Shown in pieces: positions 32,078-40,598 of a DNA stretch of 59,910 nt. The stretch comes from Candidatus Aquidulcis sp. (lineage in GTDB: Bacteria > Chloroflexota > Anaerolineae > UBA4142): contig DYJA01000025.1 of the NCBI GenBank assembly GCA_020723345.1, forward strand, positions 16,484-76,393. The letters are read 5' to 3'. The notes under the pieces were generated by a model. That model was not told the DNA's origin, made no database searches, and worked only from the letters and a program-made list of their open reading frames with translations. Made by a program: the position numbers and the translations under genes. The first letter of the stretch is position 1. Every line of letters begins with the position of its first letter.

Positions 32078-32112
32078 TGCGTGATGCGTATTGCGTGTTG
32101 CGTGTTCGATTA
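32077..32112. repeat. Direct repeats, GCGTGTTG type, after lon
   Basis: GATGCGTGATGCGTATTGCGTGTTGCGTGTTCG: about four 7-8-nt units directly after the lon stop, with no clear inverted half. Confidence 0.65.
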
Positions 32113-32259
32113 ACAACTGAATCGTTTTTTATCAACCCAGGGACAAATAGCTTTGTCGCGCGGATATTATTGAACGGTCGCGCATTCTGGATTTGTCCCC
32201 ATTCGGGCAAGGATCATTGACGGCGGCTGAAATTCGGCTGGCTCATTCGCACGCACCGT

Positions 32260-32310
32260 TTGTAGTTTGCGCTTAAGCGTATTTCAATCGCTAAAGCGAT
32301 CACTACGAAC
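32260..32310. repeat. GTAGT...ACTAC palindromic element, diverged copy
   Basis: GTAGTTTGCGCTTAAGCG, then ATCGCTAAAGCGAT and CACTAC. The two inner stems are clear (GCGCTTAAGCG and TCGCTAAAGCGA); the outer arms are weaker. Confidence 0.7.
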
Positions 32311-32441
32311 TTGTGGCTTGACCATTCGCCTGCGTCGTATTTGGAACGACTGATTGACGATTCGTCGGCGCGCGCGCCGCAGTCGTAGATTTTATGACGC
32401 AAATATTGTCGAGCCAATTCCGCGTGTGACCCCGCGAGCGT

Positions 32442-32522
32442 CTGTCATTTCGAGCGAAGCGAGAAATCTCCGCTATGCAACGCGAGATTTCTCGTCGCAA
32501 GAATCACTCCTCGAAATGACAT
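32442..32522. repeat. TGTCATTTCGAG palindromic element
   Basis: TGTCATTTCGAG and CTCGAAATGACA are the outer arms; AGCGAGAAATCTC and GAGATTTCTCG form the inner stem. One copy in this window. Confidence 0.75.
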
Positions 32523-32577
32523 TGCGATTGCTCGCTCATTTGACCGCGAATTTCCCCCGCGCTGATCCTTCCCGCGA

Positions 32578-32652
32578 ATAGCGGATCGCGAATAGCGTAT
32601 GGCTAATGCCATAAGCCATTTGCTATACGCCATTAGCCATACGCTATTTGCA
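32578..32652. repeat. Tandem-inverted array, TATGGC type
   Basis: GCGAATAGCG and GCGTATGGCTAATGCCATAAGCC units face GCCATTAGCCATACGCTATTTGC. Ends 19 nt before the PHP gene. Confidence 0.8.
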
Positions 32653-32671
32653 ATCACACGGAAGGAACCCC

Positions 32672-34951
32672 ATGGTTCATCGAAAAAAATCTATCCAGCG
32701 CCAGTGGTACCGCATGGATTTGCATTTGCACACCCCAGCGTCGTCCGATTTCAAACAACCTGGCGTGACTTGGCTCGACTTGCTCAAACGCGCCGAGGAA
32801 AGAAATCTCGACGTGATCGCGTTCACCGATCACAACACGGCGGCGGGTTACGCGCGCTTGCTCGAAGAAGTCGAATCGCTCGAAATGCTCGAGCGGCTCA
32901 AACGACTGCGCGACGACGAGCGTAAACAACTCGACGAGTACCGCCGCCTGCGCGAGAAAATTCTGATTCTCCCCGGCTTTGAATTGACCGCGACGCTCGG
33001 CTTTCACGTCCTCGCGATCTTTCCGCCCGAAACGACGGTGCGCGAACTCGATCACTTGTTGCTCTCGCTGCGCGTGCCGCCCGACAAACTCGATCTTGGC
33101 AGCGGCGAAGTGGGCGCGACGAGCGACGTGCTGACCGCGTACCGCATGATCAACGAGGCGGGCGGACTCGCGATTGCCGCGCACGCGAACTCGTCGCACG
33201 GCGTCGCGATGCCGGGTTTCGATTTCGGCGGACAGACGCGCATCGCGTACACGCAAGACCCCAATTTGCACGCGCTCGAAGTGACCGATCTGGATTCGCG
33301 GTCGCGGCGACGCACCGCGCTTTTCTTCAGCGGCACCAAGCCCGAATATCCGCGCCGGATGCACTGCATTCAAGGCAGCGACGCGCACAAACTCGATTTC
33401 GAACCCAAGTTCAAAAACGAAATGGGCGTCGGCGACCGCGCGACCGAAATTTTGATCGACGAATTGTCGTTCGACGCGATCAAAGCCGTTTTCGTCGCGA
33501 ACGATTTTTCGCGCACGCGCCCGTATCGCTCCGCGGCGGAAGAGCCGTTCGATCCGCTGCGCGAAGCGCGCGAGCACGGCGACACGCTGATTCAAGCGTT
33601 CCACGAACGTCTCGGCGAAAAGCGCGGCGTCGCGCGGCAAGTTTTGCAGGACATCGTCGCGCTGGCGAACACGAACGGCGGCACGGTGTACATCGGTGCG
33701 AGCGCGGAAGCGCGCAAGCCGGTCGTCGGCGTGGATCGCCCTGAGCAAGCTATCACCGAGTTGCGCGCGGCAATCGCGAAGGGAATTTTGCCCCCACTCG
33801 AAGTGCAGATCGAAACGCAAAAGAGTCAAGGCAAAAATGTTTTGCAGGTGATCGTGCCGCGCGGGAGTGACGTGCCGTACGTCCTCGAAGAAAGTTACAT
33901 CTACATTCGTTCTGAAAATGAAACGGGGTTGGCGGTGCGCGACGAAATCTTGCAACTCGTGCGCGACGCGCTGGCAATCGAATTTGCCGCGACCGGCGCG
34001 CCCACCGCGCCCAAAGTCGTGCGTGCCGAAGCCGCGCCGACCGCGCCCGCCGAATCGAAAATCGAAACGCCTGCGCCTGCGTTGACCATGTCGCCGCCGC
34101 GCACGGGCGTCGAAATCGTCGCGGCGGAACAGCGCAAGGGCGTGTGGTATTACGCGGTGCGCGACTTGCGAAATATGCGCGTCGTCCAAAACGTGACGCT
34201 CAAGAGCGCGCGGCGATTGTGGCAGTACGCGATTGCGGAACGCGAAAAGAGTCCACTCGATCCGGGCAAACTCACCTGGGTTGGCGGCATCGCCATCGCC
34301 AAGACGTACAAGCGCGCCGGCAAAGTGCGGTACGATCTCGCGCAGCGCGCGGGCGATCAAACGTTCGTCTACTACGGCGTGACCGACGACGGTGTTCACG
34401 GTCCCTGGCGTAACTTGATCGAGGGCGAACCCATCGCAGAAGAAGAAATCCCCGAAGTCGCGGAGCCGGAGCCGCACGCGGAAATCGCGCCCGAGTACGA
34501 TGAGACGGCGGGGCTTGTCGGCGAAGCGCCGCCAGAAATGGTCGAGACGCCCGAAGCCGAAGCGCAGCCGTTGATTATCGAGGAAGAGATGCCGTCGCAA
34601 ATCGAGCCGGAAGCGCGCGATGGAAAAGCGATGACGTGGTTTGAGGAAGTTGGCGAAGCCGAGGAGGAAACGGCAATCGCGGAAGAAGAAGCCGAGATGT
34701 CGCAAGACGAAACGATTCCGCCAAGCGCGGAGGAATCGCCTGCATCCAAAGTTCCTGCCGAAGCGGAGGAAATTCCGCCGACAGAAGCGATCCCCGCGTC
34801 GCCGACCGCCATCGTACCGGCGCCGCCCGCGCTGCTTGTTCCAAAGACGCGCGCGCAAGAATGGCGCGAGCAGTTGGAACGCGCGATGGAGGAGGCGCGG
34901 CGGGCGCGGGAGGGGAAAGGCACGGACGCTCAAGAAAAGAGGGAAGAATGA
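32672..34951 (+). CDS. PHP-domain and AlbA/Schlafen-like domain fusion with acidic tail
   Basis: A 759-residue protein. The N-terminal PHP part has [13 protein letters not shown] and [14 protein letters not shown], with later metal-site pieces AHANSSHG and [10 protein letters not shown], so a metal phosphoesterase is likely. About residues 310-430 form an AlbA_2-like domain ([21 protein letters not shown]... and [12 protein letters not shown]), as found in Schlafen-type and nucleic-acid-linked ATPases. After that comes a mixed domain (about 470-590) and a long Glu-rich tail with a basic C-terminus. GGAAGGA precedes the ATG. Nucleic acid processing is likely; the substrate is unknown. Confidence 0.8.
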   Translation: MVHRKKSIQRQWYRMDLHLHTPASSDFKQPGVTWLDLLKRAEERNLDVIAFTDHNTAAGYARLLEEVESLEMLERLKRLRDDERKQLDEYRRLREKILILPGFELTATLGFHVLAIFPPETTVRELDHLLLSLRVPPDKLDLGSGEVGATSDVLTAYRMINEAGGLAIAAHANSSHGVAMPGFDFGGQTRIAYTQDPNLHALEVTDLDSRSRRRTALFFSGTKPEYPRRMHCIQGSDAHKLDFEPKFKNEMGVGDRATEILIDELSFDAIKAVFVANDFSRTRPYRSAAEEPFDPLREAREHGDTLIQAFHERLGEKRGVARQVLQDIVALANTNGGTVYIGASAEARKPVVGVDRPEQAITELRAAIAKGILPPLEVQIETQKSQGKNVLQVIVPRGSDVPYVLEESYIYIRSENETGLAVRDEILQLVRDALAIEFAATGAPTAPKVVRAEAAPTAPAESKIETPAPALTMSPPRTGVEIVAAEQRKGVWYYAVRDLRNMRVVQNVTLKSARRLWQYAIAEREKSPLDPGKLTWVGGIAIAKTYKRAGKVRYDLAQRAGDQTFVYYGVTDDGVHGPWRNLIEGEPIAEEEIPEVAEPEPHAEIAPEYDETAGLVGEAPPEMVETPEAEAQPLIIEEEMPSQIEPEARDGKAMTWFEEVGEAEEETAIAEEEAEMSQDETIPPSAEESPASKVPAEAEEIPPTEAIPASPTAIVPAPPALLVPKTRAQEWREQLERAMEEARRAREGKGTDAQEKREE

Positions 34952-35337
34952 AATACACTGAAATCGGCAAACACCTTGTGATTGACCCGGCTGTTTGTCA
35001 CGGGCAATTGACTTTCCAGGGGACGCGCGTGCCGGTGGATACAGTCTTGGCACTTTTGGCAAAAGGTTACTCGACGGATCAGTTGCTCAAGAGTTATCCT
35101 GAATTAAGCCGGACTGCCATTGAGGAAGCGCTGAAATTGGCAACCGATGCCCTGCAAACACGCTATCGCCAACCACTTGAGGTTGCCGCGTGGGTCAAAT
35201 CATCCTGGACGACCAACTCTTCGATCAGGAAGTTCTCATACCGCTTGCGCGTTGGATTACGGTTCAACGTCTGCGCGAGTTGCGGCCGAATGAAGTCATT
35301 AAAGACGATCGCGTTCCAGGATTGTTGCGTGAATTGA
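34948..35337 (+). CDS. DUF433 antitoxin-like protein with read-through tail
   Basis: A 129-residue ORF whose first 80 residues are a DUF433 domain: HLVIDPAVCHGQLTFQGTRVPVDTVLALLAKG, a helical DNA-binding unit of antitoxin-like pairs. DUF433 proteins usually end about here, but this one continues 148 nt into the next gene. At the expected overlap the sequence is GTGG; a one-base change to GTGA would give a stop overlapping the next start. I think the stop was lost. The ATG overlaps the PHP stop (ATGA). Confidence 0.75.
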   Translation: MKYTEIGKHLVIDPAVCHGQLTFQGTRVPVDTVLALLAKGYSTDQLLKSYPELSRTAIEEALKLATDALQTRYRQPLEVAAWVKSSWTTNSSIRKFSYRLRVGLRFNVCASCGRMKSLKTIAFQDCCVN

Positions 35338-35589
35338 ATCAACCAACGTTCATAACCATTGACATGGGATTTTGGAATAGGGCCTTTGTTCATCCGAAAT
35401 ATTGTATGCTTTCCGTTGCGAAATGAGGAACAGGACATCCTGCCGTTGTTGTTGCGCCGGCTTGTCAGATTGCCTGATTTTCACACCAAGTCAGCCAGGA
35501 TGGGCAAAGTGGCGCGTGTGAGCCAGGCAGATATTCAGTATTGGCAAGTTGGCGACAATGAATTACGCCGATTGAAATGGAGAGAATGA
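35190..35589 (+). pseudogene. PIN-like partner of DUF433, frameshifted
   Basis: From the GTG at 35190 the frame reads MGQIILDDQLFDQEVLIPL...VIKDDRVPGLLRELNQPTFITIDMGFWNRAF and ends at 35426. A second frame carries on the same protein: NEEQDILPLLLRRLVRLP...KVARVSQADIQYW to 35589. A one-base gain or two-base loss near 35400-35415 explains the break. The family is the PIN-like toxin partner of DUF433. Either a pseudogene or an assembly error; its end overlaps the next start. Confidence 0.75.
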
Positions 35590-36773
35590 GCGCACGCGCA
35601 ACATTGCTCGTGTTGGTTTTGTTGATTGGAATGCCGCTAGTTCTCTCCGCTGATTCTCCCACGATCCACACCGTCGCGTGGGGCGAGACGTTGTACAGCA
35701 TCGCGCGCGCGTATGGTGTGACGCCGCAGGCGATTGCGAGCGCGAACGGCATCAGCGTCAACAGTTGGGTGTACGCGGGGACGCGCCTGACGATCCCGAC
35801 GAACAAGCGCGACGACGATGTCGCGCCGACGACGCCGAGCGGTTACTACACCGTGCGCGCGGGCGACACACTGTTTGCGATTGCCGCGCGCTTCGGCACG
35901 ACGACCGACGCGATTTCCGCCGCGAATAATTTGCCGTCGAACGGCGTACTCTATGTCGGTTGGTCGCTCAAGATACCGTCGCGCGCCAAAACTAACAACG
36001 GAAGCGCGCAGCCACCCAGTCGCCAAACGCACATCGTCCAGCCGGGCGAATTTCTCGCGCGCATCGCGTTGCGCTACGACACGACCGCGCAAGCCATCGC
36101 GTACGCCAACAACCTGCCGAATACCTGGATGACGTACCCGGGACAACGCTTGAACATTCCCGGCGCGCCCGCCCCTTCGACTGCCGCGCAGGGCGCGCCT
36201 GCGTCTGCGACGACGAACATTCGCTTGACGAATATCCCGTTGTATCAGCAAAAGCAGACGCTGACGTGCGAAGAAGCATCGGCGGCGATGGCGACGCGCG
36301 GCGCGATCACCGAAGCGCAACTTGTCGCGGCGATGCCGCGCAGCGACAATCCGTTCGGGGGGATTCGCGGGCGGACGAACGCGGCGTACTATGGTGGCTT
36401 GACCGATTACGGCGTGTACGCGCAAGGTTTGCAAAAAGGTTTGAGCGCGCTCGGCGTCAAATCGCAGGTGTTGTACGGGCAGAGTTACGACGAGTTCAGA
36501 GACGATGTGCTGGGGCACTTGCGCGCCGGGCGCGCGGTGATCTGGTGGCATACGTGGCAGGACTCGTACCAGAATCCGGTCGCGGTGAAAATGTCCGATG
36601 GTGCGACCGTCAAACTTGTGCCGTACGAACACGCGAGCGTCATCGTCGGCGCGAACGAGCGCGGCATCGCGTACCACGATCCGTACGACGCGACGGTGCG
36701 GTTTGCGTCGTGGGAGACTTTTCGGCGCGTCTCCGCGTATTTTGATAATATGGGGCTCGTAGTTCTACAGTGA
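35586..36773 (+). CDS. Secreted protein with three LysM domains and a C39-like peptidase
   Basis: A 395-residue exported protein. A signal peptide (about residues 1-22) is followed by three LysM modules (IHTVAWGETLYSIARAYGV, YYTVRAGDTLFAIAARFG, THIVQPGEFLARIALRYD) that bind peptidoglycan. The C-terminal domain is a C39-like cysteine peptidase: Cys228 in TLTCEEASAAMA, His349 in YEHASVIVG and an Asp in YHDPYD. It may trim peptides at the cell wall. The ATG at 35586 follows GGAGA. The fusion order is consistent with Chloroflexota surface proteins. Confidence 0.88.
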   Translation: MSARATLLVLVLLIGMPLVLSADSPTIHTVAWGETLYSIARAYGVTPQAIASANGISVNSWVYAGTRLTIPTNKRDDDVAPTTPSGYYTVRAGDTLFAIAARFGTTTDAISAANNLPSNGVLYVGWSLKIPSRAKTNNGSAQPPSRQTHIVQPGEFLARIALRYDTTAQAIAYANNLPNTWMTYPGQRLNIPGAPAPSTAAQGAPASATTNIRLTNIPLYQQKQTLTCEEASAAMATRGAITEAQLVAAMPRSDNPFGGIRGRTNAAYYGGLTDYGVYAQGLQKGLSALGVKSQVLYGQSYDEFRDDVLGHLRAGRAVIWWHTWQDSYQNPVAVKMSDGATVKLVPYEHASVIVGANERGIAYHDPYDATVRFASWETFRRVSAYFDNMGLVVLQ

Positions 36774-36788
36774 GGGAGCACGAGAAAA

Positions 36789-36999
36789 ATGCCATTGCCA
36801 GAATTCAACGCGGCAGGTGATTTGCCACCAGGTGTGTATCAATTGTTTGATCATGCTTTAGCTCAGGCGCGCCACGGTGCGAGCATTTTTTTGGATACGA
36901 CCGGCATTGTTGCTTGGTGAAGGTCTTGAGAATTTTGTCTCCTACTGGCAAATCAAGCGAGATGGTTCGAAACGAGGGATTGTGGAGGTTAAACAATGA
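36789..36999 (+). pseudogene. Remnant of a DUF6932-like gene
   Basis: The start MPLPEFNAAGDLPPGVYQ is a good DUF6932-type start, but the frame stops at about 44 residues. A second frame gives the end of the same kind of protein (GLENFVSYWQIKRDGSKRGIVEVK), joined to the next gene by an ATGA overlap. The middle, expected to be over 100 residues, is missing. It looks like an internal deletion with a frameshift. Confidence 0.6.
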
Positions 37000-37211
37000 T
37001 CGCAAGTGATCAGGAACTTCAAGTGACCCAGGAGCGGATTGAGCGCTTTCAAGGTTGGCTCGCAAGTCTTCGTCGCACCGCGCGACCAGAAGAATTTGCC
37101 GCGCTTTCCAGTGGTTATCGCTTGGAGATAGAGCGGATGCAGGCAGAGGTTTTGGATTACCTGCTCCGTCCCATCCTATCAAGCAGCCAAGCGCAAGCTG
37201 AACGCGCGTGA
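36996..37211 (+). CDS. Small helical partner protein of the DUF6932 gene
   Basis: A 71-residue, all-helical protein (SDQELQVTQERIERFQGWLASLRRTA, then a second helix EFAALSSGYRLEIERMQAEVLDYL). Such proteins often sit directly after DUF6932 genes and may form a toxin-antitoxin-like pair. Here the partner is broken, so this may be an orphan antitoxin. The ATG overlaps the previous stop, and its stop overlaps the next start. Confidence 0.65.
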   Translation: MIASDQELQVTQERIERFQGWLASLRRTARPEEFAALSSGYRLEIERMQAEVLDYLLRPILSSSQAQAERA

Positions 37212-37693
37212 AAAATCGGATGATTCGACTCCGCGAATTCACTCTCAACGACTACGACACCGTCCTCGCGCTCTGGCAAAACGCGGGCGATGGCTTGGGC
37301 ATCGGGCGTTCCGACACGCGCGACGAGATCGCCAAAAAGGTGCAGCGCGATCCCGATTTGTTTCTCGTCGCGGAAGATGATGAGCGCCCTGAGCGGAGCG
37401 ACGCAAGGAGCGCAGTCGAAGGGCATCCTGAGCGCAGTCGAAGGATCATCGGCACAGTCATCGGCGGGTACGATGGACGGCGTGGGATGATCTACCATCT
37501 CGCGGTGGATCACGCGTACCGCGCGCGCGGCATCGGCAAAGTGCTGATGGATGAAGTCGAGCGGCGGATGATCGCGAAGGGTTGTCTCAAAGCGTACTTG
37601 CTCGTCAAGCGCGGCAACGAAGATGTTGTGGAATTCTATCGTCATCGCGGTTGGGAGGCGATGGAGATTACGATTATGGGCAAAGTATTATGA
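37208..37693 (+). CDS. GNAT N-acetyltransferase with repeat insertion
   Basis: A 161-residue GNAT (or 157 from the ATG at 37220). The acetyl-CoA site is HAYRARGIGKVLMDEVERR, and VEFYRHRGWEAMEI is the last conserved strand. The substrate is not known. About residues 56-80 (DERPERSDARSAVEGHPERSRR) are encoded by two copies of the CTTCGACT-family element in frame, in a loop before the first core strand, so the enzyme may tolerate it. The gene overlaps both neighbours, with a 4-nt overlap to the aminopeptidase. Confidence 0.85.
   Translation: MKNRMIRLREFTLNDYDTVLALWQNAGDGLGIGRSDTRDEIAKKVQRDPDLFLVAEDDERPERSDARSAVEGHPERSRRIIGTVIGGYDGRRGMIYHLAVDHAYRARGIGKVLMDEVERRMIAKGCLKAYLLVKRGNEDVVEFYRHRGWEAMEITIMGKVL
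37378..37446. repeat. CTTCGACT-family elements in frame inside the GNAT gene
   Basis: Two partial palindromes, GAGCGGAGCGACGCAAGGAG and CCTGAGCGCAGTCGAAGG, follow each other inside the coding frame and keep it open. Confidence 0.75.
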
Positions 37694-38898
37694 CCAAACG
37701 ACCACGCGCACGCGATCTTGGAATCAAAATCGGACGCATCAAGACTGGACGCTACAACGCGATTACCGATGTCGCGGGTGTCCGCGTCGGCCACGTCACG
37801 CTTATCGAAGGCGCGGGCAAACTTGTGCCCGGCACTGGACCTATTCGTACTGGCGTGACCGCGATTCTGCCGCACGGCAACGATCTCTTTCTGGAAAAAG
37901 TGACCGGCGCGGTGCTGAGCATCAACGGATTCGGCGAGGTGACGAACTCGGAGCAAATTCACGAGATGGGCTGCATCGAAGGACCGATCATGCTCACGAA
38001 TTCGCTTAACGTCGCGCGCGTCGCGGACGCGGTGATTGATTGGTCGCTCGATCGCAACAAGGCGATGGGCACCGAAACCTGGGGCATCAGTCCAGTTGTC
38101 GCCGAGACGAACGATATGTACCTCAACGATATTCGCGGACGCCACGTCCAGCGCGATCACGTTTTCCTCGCGATTGATTCCGCGAAAGGCGGTCCCGTCG
38201 AAGAAGGCGCGGTCGGCGGTGGCACCGGGATGATCTGCTACGATTTCAAAGGCGGCATCGGCACCGCGTCGCGCAAATTACCGGACAAACTGGGTGGTTA
38301 TACCGTTGGCATTCTCGCGCAAACGAATTTCGGCTGGCGACCGCAATTGATCATCGATGGCGTGCCGGTTGGGCGCGAACTGGAGCATTACAAACCGGTG
38401 CGCCGCAAAGTGATCAACCCGCCCGCCAAATCCGTCGGCGCGGTGTTAGATGAAGTGAAAGGGAAACTCGCGCCGGCACCCAAAGGCGAAACCGTCCTCG
38501 ACGGCGGCTCGGTCATCGTCGTGCTCGCGACCGACGCGCCGTGCTCGACGCGCATCTTGACGCGGCTCGCGCGGCGCGCGCAGAACGGACTCGCGCGCAC
38601 CGGATCGCACACCGGCAACACGAGCGGCGATTTCGTCATCGCGTTTTCGACGACGCGCCGCAAAAAACATTTCGCCGACGCGCTGACGTATCCCGCTGAG
38701 CAGATCATCGAGCAAGGCGATCTCATCAATCATCTTTTCTGGGCGGTCGTCGAAGCGACGGAAGAAGCGGTGCTCAACTCGCTCTTCAAAGCGGACACGA
38801 TGATCGGGCGCGATGATCGCGTCGTCCCCGGCTTGCCGATTGAAGAGACGGTTGCGTTGATGAACAAGTACGGGCGGAAGGAAGTCCACTTGCCGTAG
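37690..38898 (+). CDS. P1-family aminopeptidase (DmpA-like)
   Basis: A 402-residue Ntn-fold hydrolase of the DmpA/L-aminopeptidase D-esterase family. The autocleavage and nucleophile region is DGGSVIVVLATDAPCS (Ser at the start of a strand), and TGSHTGNTSGDFVIAFST is conserved downstream. The N-terminal ITDVAGVRVGHVTL and TAILPHGND are typical. These enzymes self-cleave to two chains and remove N-terminal residues or D-amino acids. The ATG at 37690 overlaps the GNAT stop. mogA follows after a short repeat. Confidence 0.9.
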   Translation: MTKRPRARDLGIKIGRIKTGRYNAITDVAGVRVGHVTLIEGAGKLVPGTGPIRTGVTAILPHGNDLFLEKVTGAVLSINGFGEVTNSEQIHEMGCIEGPIMLTNSLNVARVADAVIDWSLDRNKAMGTETWGISPVVAETNDMYLNDIRGRHVQRDHVFLAIDSAKGGPVEEGAVGGGTGMICYDFKGGIGTASRKLPDKLGGYTVGILAQTNFGWRPQLIIDGVPVGRELEHYKPVRRKVINPPAKSVGAVLDEVKGKLAPAPKGETVLDGGSVIVVLATDAPCSTRILTRLARRAQNGLARTGSHTGNTSGDFVIAFSTTRRKKHFADALTYPAEQIIEQGDLINHLFWAVVEATEEAVLNSLFKADTMIGRDDRVVPGLPIEETVALMNKYGRKEVHLP

Positions 38899-38944
38899 TA
38901 CGTGTTGCGTGTTGCGTATTCCGTTTCACGCAACACGCAATACG
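38899..38944. repeat. Tandem-inverted array, GCGTGTTG type
   Basis: CGTGTTGCGTGTTGCGTATTCC pairs with GTTTCACGCAACACGCAATACG. It fills the spacer between the aminopeptidase and mogA. Confidence 0.85.
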
Positions 38945-38957
38945 ATTGGGGCGAACC

Positions 38958-39497
38958 ATGCGAATCGGAATTCTCACGATCAGCGACCGCGCGTCGCAAG
39001 GCGTCTACGAAGATCAATCGGGACCCGCGCTGCGCGAGATGATCGAAAAACAGTTTAGCGAAGACGTCGATCTGACGTACATCGTGCCGGACGATTTCAG
39101 CGAGATCAAACGCGCGTTGATGAAATGGTCCGATGACGCGCATCTCGACTTGATCTTGACGACCGGCGGCACCGGCTTTGCGCCGCGCGATGTCACGCCC
39201 GAAGCGACGCGCGCGGTGATCGAACGCGACGCGCCCGGCTTGGTGCAAGCGATGGTCGCGGCGTCGCTGCAAAAGACGCCGCACGCCATGCTTTCGCGGA
39301 TGGCGGCGGGCATTCGCGGACGGACGCTCATCGTCAACTTGCCCGGCAGCCCCAAAGCCGCGTGCGAAAATCTCGCGGTGATTTTGCCTGCGCTGCCGCA
39401 CGCGCTCGAACTCTTGCGCGGCAAACCCGGCGAGCATCAGTGGTACGAAAATCCAATCGACGAAGAAATCCGCAAACGCGATATGGCGGGCGAGTAG
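38958..39497 (+). CDS. mogA: Molybdopterin adenylyltransferase-like protein
   Basis: A 179-residue MogA/MoaB-fold protein. RIGILTISDRASQGVYEDQSGPAL opens it, and LTTGGTGFAPRDVTPEATRAVI is the signature that binds the pterin and nucleotide. NLPGSPKA is the third conserved part. It activates molybdopterin with AMP for metal insertion. It is the only pterin-cofactor gene outside the tungsten island, some 10 kb away, and may serve the AOR tungstopterin. The ATG at 38958 is chosen by alignment, with a weak ribosome site. Confidence 0.92.
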   Translation: MRIGILTISDRASQGVYEDQSGPALREMIEKQFSEDVDLTYIVPDDFSEIKRALMKWSDDAHLDLILTTGGTGFAPRDVTPEATRAVIERDAPGLVQAMVAASLQKTPHAMLSRMAAGIRGRTLIVNLPGSPKAACENLAVILPALPHALELLRGKPGEHQWYENPIDEEIRKRDMAGE

Positions 39498-39518
39498 GAC
39501 AATTTTGCAAAATTGTCC
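39497..39518. repeat. Perfect 22-nt palindrome
   Basis: GGACAATTTTGCAAAATTGTCC directly after the mogA stop, 14 nt before the LysE gene. It may act as a weak terminator or element end. Confidence 0.75.
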
Positions 39519-39532
39519 CACGGGAAAGTGTC

Positions 39533-40141
39533 ATGGAGTTTTTCTTCAAAGGTCTCATCCTTGGTTTCTCCATCGCCGCGCCGGTCGGTCCGATCGGCGT
39601 GTTGTGTATTCGGCGGACGCTCGCGGATGGACGCGCGGCAGGACTCGTTTCCGGGCTGGGCGCGGCGACGGCGGACGCGTTTTACGGGAGCGTCGCCGCG
39701 TTTGGTTTGACGGTCGTCTCCGGTTTTCTCACGAGTCAGGAAACCGCGCTCCGGCTTGTCGGCGGCGCGTTTCTGTGTTATCTTGGCATCAAGACCTTGT
39801 TGGCGCGTCCGGCGGAGAACGCCGCGTCGGTTCAAGGCAACGGACTCGTCGGATCGTACGCGTCCACATTTTTTCTGACCCTGACGAATCCGTTGACGAT
39901 TCTGTCGTTCGTCGCGGTTTTTGCCGGTTTGGGTTTTGTCAGCGGCGGCAGCGATTTTCTTTCTGCCGCGTTTTTGGTTTTGGGAGTGTTTACCGGCTCG
40001 GCGTTGTGGTGGTTGTTGCTCAGCGGCGGAGTCAGTTTGTTTCGTTCGCGCTTTAACGTGCGCGCGCTGCGCGGGGTCAATTGGATTTCGGGGATCGTCA
40101 TTCTGGTTTTCGGCGCGCTCGCGCTGTGGAGTTTGAAATAA
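39533..40141 (+). CDS. LysE-family amino acid exporter
   Basis: A 202-residue membrane protein with six hydrophobic segments. FFKGLILGFSIAAPVGPIGVLCIRRTLADG at the start is the LysE/RhtB signature, and FFLTLTNPLTILSFVAVFAGLG is the second repeat. It likely exports an amino acid; specificity is not evident. The ATG at 39533 follows GGGAAAG. It is the first of a set of closely spaced rightward genes. Confidence 0.9.
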   Translation: MEFFFKGLILGFSIAAPVGPIGVLCIRRTLADGRAAGLVSGLGAATADAFYGSVAAFGLTVVSGFLTSQETALRLVGGAFLCYLGIKTLLARPAENAASVQGNGLVGSYASTFFLTLTNPLTILSFVAVFAGLGFVSGGSDFLSAAFLVLGVFTGSALWWLLLSGGVSLFRSRFNVRALRGVNWISGIVILVFGALALWSLK

Positions 40142-40190
40142 TTTTATCGGCGAATTTTCGCGAATTCTTTCGCGACCCAAAAGGAATGGA

Positions 40191-40589
40191 ATGCGTTTCG
40201 TCACTGCCAACGTAAATGCGATCAAAAAATTTTCCGACGCGCAGTTGTCGAATTTGAATTTGTTCGACGGCGAAGCGTTCTTTGGTCGTTTGGTTTGCTT
40301 TTCGCGCGGTCAGGTCGTGCCGTATCATCGCCACGAACACACGGACGAAGTATTCGACGTGCTGGAAGGCGAGGGGACGATCTTGATCGACGGGCGCGAA
40401 ATGCGCGGCGCGCCCGGCACGATGTTGTACGTCCCTGCCGGAACCGAACACGGTTTTCGCGCCGACGGTTCCGCGCAATGGGTCGTGCGCGAAACGGTCC
40501 ACGAGCGTGTCTATGCCGGACGCGCGGCGAAAATGGTTTTGCGCGCCGCGCTCAAACGCGTGCCGATCATCGGCAAGCGATTCCGTTAA
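40191..40589 (+). CDS. Small cupin-fold protein
   Basis: A 132-residue single-domain cupin. The metal-binding motif is YHRHEHTDEVFDVLEGEG (two His and a Glu) and the second is PAGTEHGFRADG. Cupin_2 proteins may be enzymes or sensors of small ligands. A basic C-terminus (LKRVPIIGKRFR) follows. AAGGAA precedes the ATG. The partner is not evident; the next gene begins 9 nt on. Confidence 0.85.
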   Translation: MRFVTANVNAIKKFSDAQLSNLNLFDGEAFFGRLVCFSRGQVVPYHRHEHTDEVFDVLEGEGTILIDGREMRGAPGTMLYVPAGTEHGFRADGSAQWVVRETVHERVYAGRAAKMVLRAALKRVPIIGKRFR

Positions 40590-40598
40590 AGGAACAGA

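Larger units (their letters stand above)
32078..32671. other. 594-nt spacer made of repeat elements
   Basis: Between lon and the PHP gene I see no convincing gene. It contains at least four repeat types in a row: GCGTGTTG units, a GTAGT element (32262-32310), a TCATTTCGAG hairpin (32442-32522) and a TATGGC/GCCATA array (32578-32652). It looks like a landing zone for such elements. Confidence 0.65.

Noticed and set aside
32078-32671. Small ORFs between lon and the PHP gene.
   Set aside because: All consist of translated repeat elements without ribosome sites or recognisable sequence.
32654-35062. An 802-residue reverse ORF opposite the PHP-AlbA gene.
   Set aside because: Same reason; the forward strand has clear PHP and AlbA motifs.
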